Positions 7,968 to 16,232 of a stretch of 34,213 nucleotides of DNA are shown piece by piece. Source of the DNA: an uncultured Gemmatimonadales bacterium (lineage in GTDB: Bacteria > Gemmatimonadota > Gemmatimonadetes > JACCXV01 > JAHWKZ01); contig CAMYLR010000001.1 in NCBI GenBank assembly GCA_947259315.1, forward strand, positions 1-34,213, read 5' to 3'. Below the pieces are notes generated by a model. It had not been told where the DNA came from and did not search any database. It was given only the letters and a program-made list of their open reading frames with translations. Each line of letters opens with the position of its first letter. The first letter of the stretch is position 1. Both the position numbers and the translations under genes were made by a program.

Positions 7968-9182
7968 ATGACGGTGCGAGGTGAAGCCGGACGTGTAGGG
8001 GAAGACGTGCGATCCGATCTGTACGTCTTGGTGACGATCAACAAGACTGGTGGTAGAAAGGTCGACGTTTCATCCAAGGTCGGCGCGTACTATGGGGAGT
8101 CGATCGATCAAGTGACCGCGCGCGTTCTGGACGCCTTTGGGGTCGAGCACGCACAGGTCGAGCTGGACGACAAAGGAGCGCTGCCTTTTGTCATCGCCGC
8201 CCGGATCGAAACCGCCCTGCGTCGCGCCGGCGTCGAGAACAAGAGTGACGCGCGTCCCGAGCGGAGCGTCGGGTTGACCGCTGCGACGGAGCGCGAACGA
8301 TTGCGGCGCTCGCGGCTCTACCTTCCCGGCAATCAACCCAAGTTGTTCATCAACGCGGGGCTTCATCATCCCGATGCGGTGATTCTCGATCTGGAAGACT
8401 CCGTTCACGCCGATGAGAAGGACGCTGCACGGATCATCGTGCGCAATGCGCTGCGCTGCGTCGATTTCCACGACGCCGAACGGATGGTGCGGATCAACCA
8501 GTTGCCACTGGGGCTGGAGGACCTTGACGTCGTTGTCCCGGAGTCACCTCATCTGATCCTCATCCCTAAGACGGAGCACGCTGACCAAGTGCGTCGCGTG
8601 CGTGAACGCGTGCTCGAGATTCAAGAACAAGCCGGTATCGATCGGCCGGTCTGGTTGATGCCGATTATCGAGTCGGCGCTGGGCGTGGAGCACGCGTTCG
8701 AGATCGCCACCGCCGTCGACGCCGTCGTCGCGTTGACGATCGGTTTGGAGGACTACACAGCCGACATCGGTGTCGTGAAGACTCCCGAGGGTCGCGAATC
8801 ACTCCACGCTCGGTTGCGCGTTGTGAACGCGGCAAAGGCCGCGGGTATCCAGGCGATCGACTCGGTCTACGGTGACGTGGGCGACGTCGAGGGTTTGCGT
8901 GTGTGGGCCGCGAACTCGCGCAGCATGGGGTTTGAGGGAATGGGGTGCATTCACCCGCGCCAGATCGAGCCGATCCACCAGGCGTTCGCGCCCAGTCAAC
9001 CGGAGCTAGAGAAAGCGCTCAAGGTTGTGGCCGCGTTCGAGGACGCGGAGGCGAAAGGGCTAGGCGTCGTGAGTCTCGGGACGAAGATGATCGATGCCCC
9101 GGTCGTCAAACGCGCGTTGCGTCTCGTTGACCAGGCGAAGCGGGCTGGGTTGATCCCGGAGAACGGAGGGTCGGATGGGTAG
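7968..9182 (+). CDS. citE: CitD-CitE fusion: lyase acyl carrier and beta subunit
   Basis: This 404-residue protein joins two citrate lyase subunits. Residues about 1-95 resemble the acyl carrier protein CitD, with 'VDVSSKVGAYYGESI' and the characteristic 'VELDDKGALPFVIAARIETAL'. Ser16 in 'VRSDLYV' aligns, with one gap, with the serine that carries the phosphoribosyl-dephospho-CoA arm in E. coli CitD. From about residue 107 the CitE/HpcH TIM-barrel follows: 'RSRLYLPGN', 'DAVILDLEDSVHADEKDAAR', 'LIPKTEHAD', 'ALTIGLEDYTADIG', 'GCIHPRQI'. CitE cleaves the citryl thioester on the carrier to release oxaloacetate. GAGGAG at 7955-7960, seven bases before ATG 7968, decides the start. The CitD part is usually a separate protein of about 98 residues. 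No citC, citX or citG is present nearby. Confidence 0.88.
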   Translation: MTVRGEAGRVGEDVRSDLYVLVTINKTGGRKVDVSSKVGAYYGESIDQVTARVLDAFGVEHAQVELDDKGALPFVIAARIETALRRAGVENKSDARPERSVGLTAATERERLRRSRLYLPGNQPKLFINAGLHHPDAVILDLEDSVHADEKDAARIIVRNALRCVDFHDAERMVRINQLPLGLEDLDVVVPESPHLILIPKTEHADQVRRVRERVLEIQEQAGIDRPVWLMPIIESALGVEHAFEIATAVDAVVALTIGLEDYTADIGVVKTPEGRESLHARLRVVNAAKAAGIQAIDSVYGDVGDVEGLRVWAANSRSMGFEGMGCIHPRQIEPIHQAFAPSQPELEKALKVVAAFEDAEAKGLGVVSLGTKMIDAPVVKRALRLVDQAKRAGLIPENGGSDG

Positions 9183-10734
9183 CGGCATGGTGGAGAACGC
9201 GGCCGGGCGGAGTGTGCCCCGGACGGTGAACGGGCTCGACCAAGTGCCGTACAAGGGCGTCGGCGAGCACGTGCCGGAGACCGCCAAGCACGCACCGCGG
9301 ATACGATCGTGTCGTGACTACCCGGCGAGTGGTGACAAGCGCGTCGCGAATCTCGCGACGGCGCTCGAGAAGTGCGGGCTATCGGACGGGATGGTGATCT
9401 CGACCCACCACCACTTCCGAAACGGAGACCAAGTGGCGCTCATGGCGCTCGAGGCCGCCGCCGGTCTCGGGGCCAAGGACCTCATGTGGTTCCCGAGCGC
9501 CTCGTTCCCGTGCCACGAGCCGGTGATCGATCTGATGGACCGGGGCGTGGTGCACCACATCGAGGGCTCGATGAACGGTCCTCTCGGTCGCCACTGCTCC
9601 GAAGGCAAGATGCGAGGTCTTGGAGTGCTGCGGTCTCACGGTGGCCGCTGGCAGGCGATCCAGGACGGCGAGGTGAAGATCGACATCGCCGTCATCGCTG
9701 CGCCGACGGCCGATCCGTTCGGCAACTGCGATGGCTCCCATGGCCCGTCTGCGTGCGGTTCCCTCGGGTTCGCGCTGGCCGACTCGGTGCACGCCGAACG
9801 CGTGATCGTGGTAACGGACAACCTCGTTCCGTTCCCGTGTATTCCGTGGCAGATCCAGGGCAACAACGTCGACTACGTGGTCGAGGTCGAGTCCGTCGGC
9901 GATCCGTCGAAGATCGTCTCGGGAACGACCCAGATTACGAAGAGCCCGGATCGACTGCTCACCGCAGAGTATGTGGCCCGGTTCATTCGTGATACCGGGA
10001 TCATGAAGGACGGTTTTTCGTTCCAGGCGGGTGCCGGTGGTATCGCGCTGGCTTTTGTCCAGCACCTCAAAGAGATGATGAAAGCAGCTGGGGTGAAAGC
10101 ACGGTTCGTGCGGGGTGGTTCGACACAGTACCTGGTCGATCTGCTCAAAGACGAGCTGACCGACTACATCCTGGACGGCCAGACGTTCGACCTGGCCGGT
10201 GTCGAGTCGATCGCGTCAGATCCACGACACGTAGCGACGTCACCGTTCACGTCCTACAACTACCACGGCAAAGGCAACTTCGCCTCACTGGTGGACGCCA
10301 CGGTTCTCGGGGCGACCGAAGTGGACGTGAACTTCAACGCCAACGTCGTCACCCATTCCGATGGCGTCTTGTTGCACGGGATCGGCGGTTGGCAGAACTG
10401 TTTGTTTGCCGGGTGTACGATCCTCGCGATCCCGTCGTTCCGCGATCGCATCCCGATCATCGTCGATGAGGTCGCGACGGTGACGGGCCCGAGTGAGTTG
10501 ATCGATGTCATCGTCACCGAGCGTGGGGTCGCGATCAACCCGCGCCGCGAAGATCTTCTGGAGCGCGTCGTGGGCTCCGATCTCCCCGTGCGTACGATCG
10601 AAGAGATCAAGGTCGAGGTGGAAGGAATCGTGGGAGGCCCACCGCAGAAAGCGGTACTCACCGATGAACCGGTCGCCGTCGTGAAGTGGGTCGACGGGAC
10701 GGTGCTGGACACCGTCTGGAAGGTGGCAGACTAG
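9175..10734 (+). CDS. citF: Citrate lyase alpha subunit (CitF-type)
   Basis: The 519-residue product has the usual length of CitF and reads as that family throughout: 'GDKRVANLATALEKCGL', 'DGMVISTHHHFRNGD', 'GFSFQAGAGGIALAF', 'FNANVVTHSDGVLLHGIGG' and the C-terminal 'VTERGVAINPRR'. CitF is the CoA-transferase-type subunit that exchanges acetyl for citryl on the acyl carrier arm. ATG 9175 has GGAGGG at 9165-9170 and overlaps the end of citE by 8 bases, so CitDE and CitF are likely made together as a complex. Its stop codon lies in the palindrome CTAG (10731-10734), which also contains the stop of the converging antiporter gene. The substrate could be a citrate analogue, given the neighbouring hydro-lyase. 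Confidence 0.9.
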   Translation: MGSGMVENAAGRSVPRTVNGLDQVPYKGVGEHVPETAKHAPRIRSCRDYPASGDKRVANLATALEKCGLSDGMVISTHHHFRNGDQVALMALEAAAGLGAKDLMWFPSASFPCHEPVIDLMDRGVVHHIEGSMNGPLGRHCSEGKMRGLGVLRSHGGRWQAIQDGEVKIDIAVIAAPTADPFGNCDGSHGPSACGSLGFALADSVHAERVIVVTDNLVPFPCIPWQIQGNNVDYVVEVESVGDPSKIVSGTTQITKSPDRLLTAEYVARFIRDTGIMKDGFSFQAGAGGIALAFVQHLKEMMKAAGVKARFVRGGSTQYLVDLLKDELTDYILDGQTFDLAGVESIASDPRHVATSPFTSYNYHGKGNFASLVDATVLGATEVDVNFNANVVTHSDGVLLHGIGGWQNCLFAGCTILAIPSFRDRIPIIVDEVATVTGPSELIDVIVTERGVAINPRREDLLERVVGSDLPVRTIEEIKVEVEGIVGGPPQKAVLTDEPVAVVKWVDGTVLDTVWKVAD

Positions 10735-12446
10735 TCGGTGACCCGTGCCAGATCCTGCGCGTGCACGATCCGATCGAGCGCAGCCCAAACCTCAGCGTCA
10801 GTACTCGCCTTCTCGAGTTGTTCCCGCGCCGCGTCGTCGCTCAACCCGTGCGCGATGGCGGCCAGAATCTGAAGCTGTGACCCCTCCCCCTTCGTTGGGG
10901 TCAGGACCAGAAACACCAGGTGCACGGGCAATCCGTCGGGGGCGTCCCACTCGACACCGGCCATCGATCGTCCGAACGCGACGATCGGCTGCGCGAGTCC
11001 GTCCATCCGGGCGTGCGGAATGGCGGCGCCGTGGCCGGTTCCAGTTCCGAGGAGCTCTTCGCGCTGCCGAACCGCCGCCGCGCACTCGCGCGCATCGGAA
11101 ATCGCGCCGTGCGCGGCCAGGTTCTGACAGAGGTCGTCAATCACCTCTGATCGTGTCGTGCCGATCAGGTTGGGTATTGTTGCCGGCCGCACGAAGTACT
11201 CGAGAATGCTGACCGCTTTACGGCGTCGGATCGACCACGAGAGCAACGGCCCGACGAGCAGCGACGAGACGATCGCCGAAACCACGATCCCGACGAACAC
11301 GGGCGTCGTCAGGATCCCGTGGCTGAGCGCGATGTCGGCGACGACGATCCCTGTGACGCCACTGGGGATAAAAGCGATGCCAACCGACAACCGATCACTT
11401 CGTGACAAAGACGTGCCGAGCGCGCCGAGGTACGCGCCGGCGAACTTGGCGACGATCGAGATGACCGTGACGAAACCGACGATGTACCAGTCGAACTCTT
11501 GCAGGAAGTCGTACTGCAGACCGATACCCGCGAAGTAGAGCGGAACGAACACCGAATGCACCATCTGGCTCAGTATCTGTCGCGTGCGTTCGGTCAAGGC
11601 GTGTGAATCGCCAGCCATGATGCCGGCCAAAAAGAACCCCAAGAGCGCAGTCAAACCGACGCCGTGGGTCGCCGCGCCCCACGCCAACCCAAGACAACTG
11701 ACCAATGTCAACACCGCTCCGGGTTGCTCGGGCAGCTGCTGGCTCACGAACCGGATCGATCGATCGACCCACCGCAGGCCGTACGATAGGGAGAAGGCGG
11801 TGAATGCGATCGAAAACGCCACTACCCCTATCACCTTCGTGACGTTCACACCGGCTGGCGTGGCGAGACCTAGGACGACGCTCAAGATCACCCACGCCAG
11901 GATGTCGTTGACGGCGTAGCCGCATAGCGTCACCAGCCCCAGGTCGCTTTTTACGAGATCGAGGTCCTGTAGGACGCGAGCGATGATCACCATGGCGCTG
12001 ATCGCGATCGTCGTCCCTAGGAAGAGTGCGAACAAGATCCGGAGCGACGCGTCGGCCAGGTACCGTTCCGGTAGTCCCAGCGACAGCCAGAACCCGACCG
12101 CTAACGGCACGAGGACGCCGATGATTCCGACTCGCAGCGCGGGTCCGCGCTGGCGCCAGGCGGCGGACACGTCGACCTCGAGCCCGGTCTCGAGCAGCAG
12201 AAACAGCACGCCAAACCACGCCACGGTGCTCAGCATCGCCTGCTGGATCGGATCGGCCGGGAAAATCGCGCTCTGGAGCTCAGGCCAAGCGCGGCCGAGG
12301 ATCGTGGGTCCCAGCAACAGCCCGATCGCGATCTCGCCCACCAGCGGTGGGTGCCCAAATCGCCGCAGCACCTCGCCAAACCCCCGCGCGAGGCCCAACA
12401 GCAAGAAAACCTGGAGCAGAAATAGGCCTAAGTGTTCTTCGGTCAT
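10731..12446 (-). CDS. CPA2-type cation/proton antiporter with PTS EIIA domain
   Basis: The 571-residue protein has an N-terminal membrane part of about 12 helices (residues about 6-400) of the monovalent cation:proton antiporter-2 family ('RFGHPPLVGEIAIGLLLGP', 'ALLGFFLAGIMAGDS'). A C-terminal cytoplasmic domain of about 140 residues follows and matches the fructose/nitrogen-type PTS EIIA fold. Its phosphorylatable histidine is His478 in 'HGAAIPHARMDG'. Such fusions would let PTS phosphorylation state or a small ligand gate ion transport. The usual CPA2 partner domains are TrkA-N/TrkA-C, so this is a less common arrangement. It is divergent from the serine hydrolase gene at 12487 with only 40 bases between the starts, and convergent with citF. 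Confidence 0.88.
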   Translation of the reverse strand: MTEEHLGLFLLQVFLLLGLARGFGEVLRRFGHPPLVGEIAIGLLLGPTILGRAWPELQSAIFPADPIQQAMLSTVAWFGVLFLLLETGLEVDVSAAWRQRGPALRVGIIGVLVPLAVGFWLSLGLPERYLADASLRILFALFLGTTIAISAMVIIARVLQDLDLVKSDLGLVTLCGYAVNDILAWVILSVVLGLATPAGVNVTKVIGVVAFSIAFTAFSLSYGLRWVDRSIRFVSQQLPEQPGAVLTLVSCLGLAWGAATHGVGLTALLGFFLAGIMAGDSHALTERTRQILSQMVHSVFVPLYFAGIGLQYDFLQEFDWYIVGFVTVISIVAKFAGAYLGALGTSLSRSDRLSVGIAFIPSGVTGIVVADIALSHGILTTPVFVGIVVSAIVSSLLVGPLLSWSIRRRKAVSILEYFVRPATIPNLIGTTRSEVIDDLCQNLAAHGAISDARECAAAVRQREELLGTGTGHGAAIPHARMDGLAQPIVAFGRSMAGVEWDAPDGLPVHLVFLVLTPTKGEGSQLQILAAIAHGLSDDAAREQLEKASTDAEVWAALDRIVHAQDLARVTD

Positions 12447-12486
12447 GAGGTGGACAACCTAACAGATACCCGGATAGAGTTTGCCA

Positions 12487-13524
12487 ATGCTACGACGTGC
12501 TCCGCTGCTGACGCTTACGGTTGGCGCGTTTCTCGCTTGCTCAGACAAGGACACGGTCACCGGCCTCGTCCCGACGGAGCCCACCGAAGCGTGGCTCGTC
12601 GAAAGCTCGCCCGAGGAGGCGGGTTGGTCCGTCCAAGCGCTAGCCGAGGCGAGGCGGTTCTACGACAAACTCAACTCAGCGGCGCTGATGGTGATCGAGG
12701 ATGGCGAGATCGTCGTCTCGTGGGGTGCCGTCGACACGAAGTTCTTCTGCGCTTCGATCCGCAAGAGCTACCTGAGCGCGCTCTACGGCATTCACGTAGC
12801 GGCCGGCACGATCGATCTCAACAACACCCTGGACCAACTCGGCATCGACGATAACAACGGCGGATTGACCGACGCCGAGAAGCAAGCGCGCGTCAGCGAC
12901 ATCATCAAGTCGCGCTCCGGTGTCTATCACTTGTCGGCGGCGCAATCGGTCAGCGCCCGTGCCGGGTTACCCGAGCGTGGAAGCCACGCGCCGGGGACGT
13001 TCTGGCACTACAACAACTGGGACTTCAACGCGGCCGGGACGATCTTCGAACAGGAGACGGGCCTTGGAATCTTCGAGGAGTTCCAGCGCCAGATCGCCAT
13101 TCCCACCGGGATGCAGGACTTCATCCTCGACGAAGACACGCTCTACGACTTCGAGCTGCAGTACTCGATTCACCCCGCCTACCACTTTCAGATGACGGCC
13201 CGCGACATGGCCCGGTTCGGGCTGATGATGCAGCGTGGCGGACGCTGGATGGACCGGCAGTTGATCCCCCAGAGTTGGGTGGAGGAGGGCGCGCGCTCGC
13301 ACTCGTTCGTCGATGACGGCCTCGGCTACGGCTACATGTGGTGGGTGGTCGAGGGTGTCGGCTTCATGGCGTTGGGGCTCGGTGGCCAGATCATCGAAGT
13401 ACGACCAGCCGAAAACCTCACGATCGTCCACCTCGTCAACACCGATATCGGTGACACCGTGAGCGTGCCCGACTATCTGGAGTTGATGGAGCTCGTCTTG
13501 GCCGCGCGCAACTGGGGTTTCTGA
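12487..13524 (+). CDS. Beta-lactamase-fold serine hydrolase, lipoprotein
   Basis: This 345-residue protein has a short lipoprotein signal ending 'AFLAC' (Cys18) and a class C beta-lactamase-like domain. The nucleophile motif S-x-x-K is Ser90-Ile-Arg-Lys93, the second motif Y-x-N is Tyr175-Asn-Asn177 ('FWHYNNWDFNAAG'), and the third box region is 'GLGGQII' near the C-terminus. Proteins of this type include esterases, D-aminopeptidases and 6-aminohexanoate-dimer hydrolases, and few are true beta-lactamases. ATG 12487 gives the better signal peptide; an in-frame TTG at 12481 is also possible. It shares a 40-base divergent intergenic space with the antiporter. Substrate unknown; it is likely periplasmic and membrane anchored. 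Confidence 0.85.
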   Translation: MLRRAPLLTLTVGAFLACSDKDTVTGLVPTEPTEAWLVESSPEEAGWSVQALAEARRFYDKLNSAALMVIEDGEIVVSWGAVDTKFFCASIRKSYLSALYGIHVAAGTIDLNNTLDQLGIDDNNGGLTDAEKQARVSDIIKSRSGVYHLSAAQSVSARAGLPERGSHAPGTFWHYNNWDFNAAGTIFEQETGLGIFEEFQRQIAIPTGMQDFILDEDTLYDFELQYSIHPAYHFQMTARDMARFGLMMQRGGRWMDRQLIPQSWVEEGARSHSFVDDGLGYGYMWWVVEGVGFMALGLGGQIIEVRPAENLTIVHLVNTDIGDTVSVPDYLELMELVLAARNWGF

Positions 13525-13561
13525 ATGCAGCGATCATCCCCCTGACTTGCGAGGATCATGA

Positions 13562-13924
13562 ATGGCTAAACCCCCAGACCCAACAGATGCGATCCGGAGC
13601 CAAGCCGTCACATTCCCCGGCGTAGCGAAGGGAACGTCTTGCACTCAAAATGCGTTCAAGGCTGGCAAAGGCACATTTCTCTTCATCGGCCCTGGGCCGA
13701 AGGGGGAGGGGTTCAAGGCGATGTTCAAACTGAAGGCCTCTATGCCGCAGGCGCTGAAGCTGGCCGCGAAAGACCCGAAGCGGTTTGAGGTGGGTTCGAC
13801 CGGTTGGGTAACCGCCCGTTTCACCGCCGAGGAACCCTTGCCCAAGCGTATCTGGGGAAAATGGCTGGCGGAGTCCTATGAAGTGACGTGCGGAGCAGGC
13901 CAGAGCCCAAAGAAGGCAAGATGA
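13562..13924 (+). CDS. MmcQ/YjbR-like protein
   Basis: The 120-residue product is predicted from ATG 13562, with GAGGA at 13551-13555 six bases upstream. It fits the small MmcQ/YjbR family, whose members have a CyaY-like alpha/beta fold and DNA-binding proposals but no firm function. Supporting features are the N-terminal 'VTFPGVAKGTSC', the middle 'MFKLKASMPQALKLAAKDPKRFEV' and the closing 'LPKRIWGKWLAESYEV', which matches the typical end of the family. It lies 37 bases after the serine hydrolase and may be cotranscribed with it. A soluble cytoplasmic protein; the function is not predictable from its neighbours. Confidence 0.75.
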   Translation: MAKPPDPTDAIRSQAVTFPGVAKGTSCTQNAFKAGKGTFLFIGPGPKGEGFKAMFKLKASMPQALKLAAKDPKRFEVGSTGWVTARFTAEEPLPKRIWGKWLAESYEVTCGAGQSPKKAR

Positions 13925-14061
13925 CCGAGCGTTTCAGCGCCGACGAGCTTCGGTGCTCGTGCGGGTTGCCTGAGGGGTTTGTACCTTGGACTAGATGATG
14001 TTGTAAAGACTCGAAGGGCTTTGCTGCTGGCTGCAACCCACCTTGTCCGGAGCGGAAGACC

Positions 14062-15405
14062 ATGCGGATCACACCCCACATTCGGCTTTTCATCCTGTCC
14101 GGCTTCGCGCTCGCCCTCGTGTCTTGCGGCGCAACGGACGACACAGCCTCTCTCGACGCCCCCGACACGACGGCGACACCTAGCCCTTACCTCTACGTCT
14201 GGGCGGGAGACGCCGACGCGGCCGAAGGTGACTCGGACTTTCTGGCGGTGGTGGACGCCGACCCTGAGAGCCCGACGTACGGATCCGTGTTGGGGACGGC
14301 TCCGGTGGGTTCGGCGGGCAACGATCCCCATCATGCCGAGCCGATCGCACCGAGTGACGGGCTGCTCTTCGCCAACGGATTCAATGCGAACCGGACCTTC
14401 CTCTTCGACCTGTCTTCTCCCGGCGAGCCGGCGTTCGTGAGGGAGCTCGAAAAGGTTCCCGGATTCGAGTACCCGCACAGCTTCTACCGCCTGGAGAACA
14501 GCCACTTGCTGGCGACGATCCAGCGCGGGGACGGCAGCCAGCCGGGCGATACCGGTGGACTGGCCGAGTTCGACACGGACGGCGCCTTGGTGCGGGTGAC
14601 TTCCGCCGTTGACTCCGGCTTCGAAGGCGCCATGATTCGTCCGTACGCGCTCGAAGTGTTTCCCGAAGTCGATAGAGTTTTGACGACAAGCAACGCCATG
14701 CCGCTGATCGATCCCGAGACCGGTGGTTTCGTGTTTGAGCGCGCGGAGAACGTGGTTCAGCTCTGGCGGCTCTCCGATCTCAGCTTGCTCGCCACCCTGA
14801 CGCTTCCGGTACTGCCTCCCGCCGAAGAGCCGGAGTGCTTCGTCGACCACCTAATGACCGGTCAAGACTGCACTCCGTCGAGGATCCCCGGTCACGACCG
14901 TCCCTTCGAAATCCGTACGCTGCCCGACGGGTCGGCGATCCTGAACACGGTCTCGTGCGGCTTCTACAGGATCCACGCAATGGACACCGACGAGCCCCGG
15001 GTCGACGTGCTCATGAACTGGCCGGAGGCGGCCGGGTGCTCCGTGCCAACCATGGTCGGGAAGTTCGAGGTACTCCCGATCATGTTCGCTAACGAGATCG
15101 TGACGCTCGACGTGTCCGATCCGGCGAGCCCGGTCGAGGTGGCGCGACTGACGTTCGACGAGGGATTCTTGCCGCACTTGGTGCAGGTCGACCCCGGTAC
15201 TCACCGGGTCGTGGTGACCGGCATCGGTCCGGACGCTGGACAGGTGCTTATGTACTGGGTCGACCCGGACACGGGCGAACTGGCCCTCGACGAGGCGTTC
15301 GCGCAGGTGGACGGCCTCGGACAGGGCCTCTCAATGGCCCGGGACGAATGGTCGCATGGGCCGACGGGACCGGCTATCCCGCACGCGGCGCTGTTCGGAC
15401 GTTGA
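14062..15405 (+). CDS. Selenium-binding-protein-like beta-propeller lipoprotein
   Basis: The 447-residue protein has a lipoprotein signal with lipobox 'ALVSC' and a repeated-strand fold. Its opening, '[34 protein letters not shown]' split over residues about 42-75, resembles the start of SBP56/selenium-binding protein 1 (methanethiol oxidase), as does 'GNDPHHAEP'. The Cys-Ser-Ser-Cys-type element that follows the His pair in SBP56 is absent. Later strands such as '[18 protein letters not shown]' look like LVIVD-type propeller blades. It may be a metal-dependent oxidase relative or a propeller with another role. It heads the coupled gene run 14062-19146: its TGA overlaps the TTG start of the aldo/keto reductase. 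Confidence 0.7.
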   Translation: MRITPHIRLFILSGFALALVSCGATDDTASLDAPDTTATPSPYLYVWAGDADAAEGDSDFLAVVDADPESPTYGSVLGTAPVGSAGNDPHHAEPIAPSDGLLFANGFNANRTFLFDLSSPGEPAFVRELEKVPGFEYPHSFYRLENSHLLATIQRGDGSQPGDTGGLAEFDTDGALVRVTSAVDSGFEGAMIRPYALEVFPEVDRVLTTSNAMPLIDPETGGFVFERAENVVQLWRLSDLSLLATLTLPVLPPAEEPECFVDHLMTGQDCTPSRIPGHDRPFEIRTLPDGSAILNTVSCGFYRIHAMDTDEPRVDVLMNWPEAAGCSVPTMVGKFEVLPIMFANEIVTLDVSDPASPVEVARLTFDEGFLPHLVQVDPGTHRVVVTGIGPDAGQVLMYWVDPDTGELALDEAFAQVDGLGQGLSMARDEWSHGPTGPAIPHAALFGR

Positions 15406-16232
15406 GCGAAACGTTTGTACTCGGTGATCTCGAGGTTCGTCGACTCGGTTTTGGCGCCATGCGTGTCACGGGCCAAGGCGTGTGGGGCGAGCCCGACGAT
15501 CTCGAACGCGCGCTCGCCGTCTTGCGCCGCGTCATCGAGCTCGACGTCAACCTGATCGACACCGCCGATTCGTACGGCCCCGAGGTCTCGGAGAACCTGA
15601 TCGCCGAGGCGCTCTACCCGTATCCGGACGAGCTCGTGATCGCGACCAAGGGGGGCTACACGCGGCCCGGTCCAGGAAGCTGGGAGCCCAACGGTCGACC
15701 GGGGTACTTGCGCAAGGCGGCCGAGGGGAGCTTAAACCGGCTGCGGGTCGAACGGATCGATCTGTACCAGCTCCACACACCCGACGACGATGTTCCGTTC
15801 GAGGAGTCGGTCGGCGCGCTGGCCGATCTTCAACAGGAGGGGAAGATCCGCCATGTCGGGTTGTCGAACGTTGACGTGGACGAGCTCGAGCAAGCGCGCG
15901 CGATCGTCGACGTCGTCTCCGTGCAGAACCGCTACAACCTGGCGCATCGATCGTCCGAGGACGTGCTCGACCACTGCGAAAAGCTCGAGATCGGTTTTAT
16001 CCCGTGGTTCCCGCTCGACATGGGTCATCTCGCCGACGAGGGTGGCGCGCTCGCTAACGTCGCGCGCAACCACGGTGCAACGCCGGCGCAGATTGCGCTG
16101 GCGTGGCTGCTCCGCCGCTCCCCCGTCATGTTGCCGATACCCGGCACCGCATCGATCCCACACCTTGAGGAGAATGTCCGTGCGGCCCAGATCGAGCTGT
16201 CGGACGAAGAGTTGACCGAGATCGGACAGTGA
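15402..16232 (+). CDS. Aldo/keto reductase
   Basis: This 276-residue NADPH-dependent oxidoreductase has the complete catalytic tetrad of the aldo/keto reductase family: Asp53 and Tyr58 in '[14 protein letters not shown]', Lys83 in 'ATKGGY' and His125 in 'YQLHTPD'. Cofactor-side motifs 'GLSNV' and '[15 protein letters not shown]' are also present. The start is taken as TTG 15402, which overlaps the preceding stop as TTGA; a longer frame reaching 15348 would lie inside the propeller gene and adds non-family sequence. The next gene starts at GTG 16229, again overlapping the stop. Carbonyl substrate unknown. Confidence 0.88.
   Translation: MSETFVLGDLEVRRLGFGAMRVTGQGVWGEPDDLERALAVLRRVIELDVNLIDTADSYGPEVSENLIAEALYPYPDELVIATKGGYTRPGPGSWEPNGRPGYLRKAAEGSLNRLRVERIDLYQLHTPDDDVPFEESVGALADLQQEGKIRHVGLSNVDVDELEQARAIVDVVSVQNRYNLAHRSSEDVLDHCEKLEIGFIPWFPLDMGHLADEGGALANVARNHGATPAQIALAWLLRRSPVMLPIPGTASIPHLEENVRAAQIELSDEELTEIGQ

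Noticed and set aside
9379-10065. Minus-strand ORF of 228 codons inside citF
   Set aside because: Antisense shadow of citF with low-complexity Arg/His-rich translation and no motif.
11395-12219. Minus-strand ORF of 274 codons within the antiporter gene, in another frame
   Set aside because: Out-of-frame shadow; Arg-rich translation with no hydrophobic pattern, while the antiporter frame is clearly coding.
13921-13998. 25-codon ORF overlapping the end of the MmcQ/YjbR gene (ATGA overlap)
   Set aside because: Very short, no ribosome-binding site of its own and no recognisable sequence; the overlap alone is not enough.
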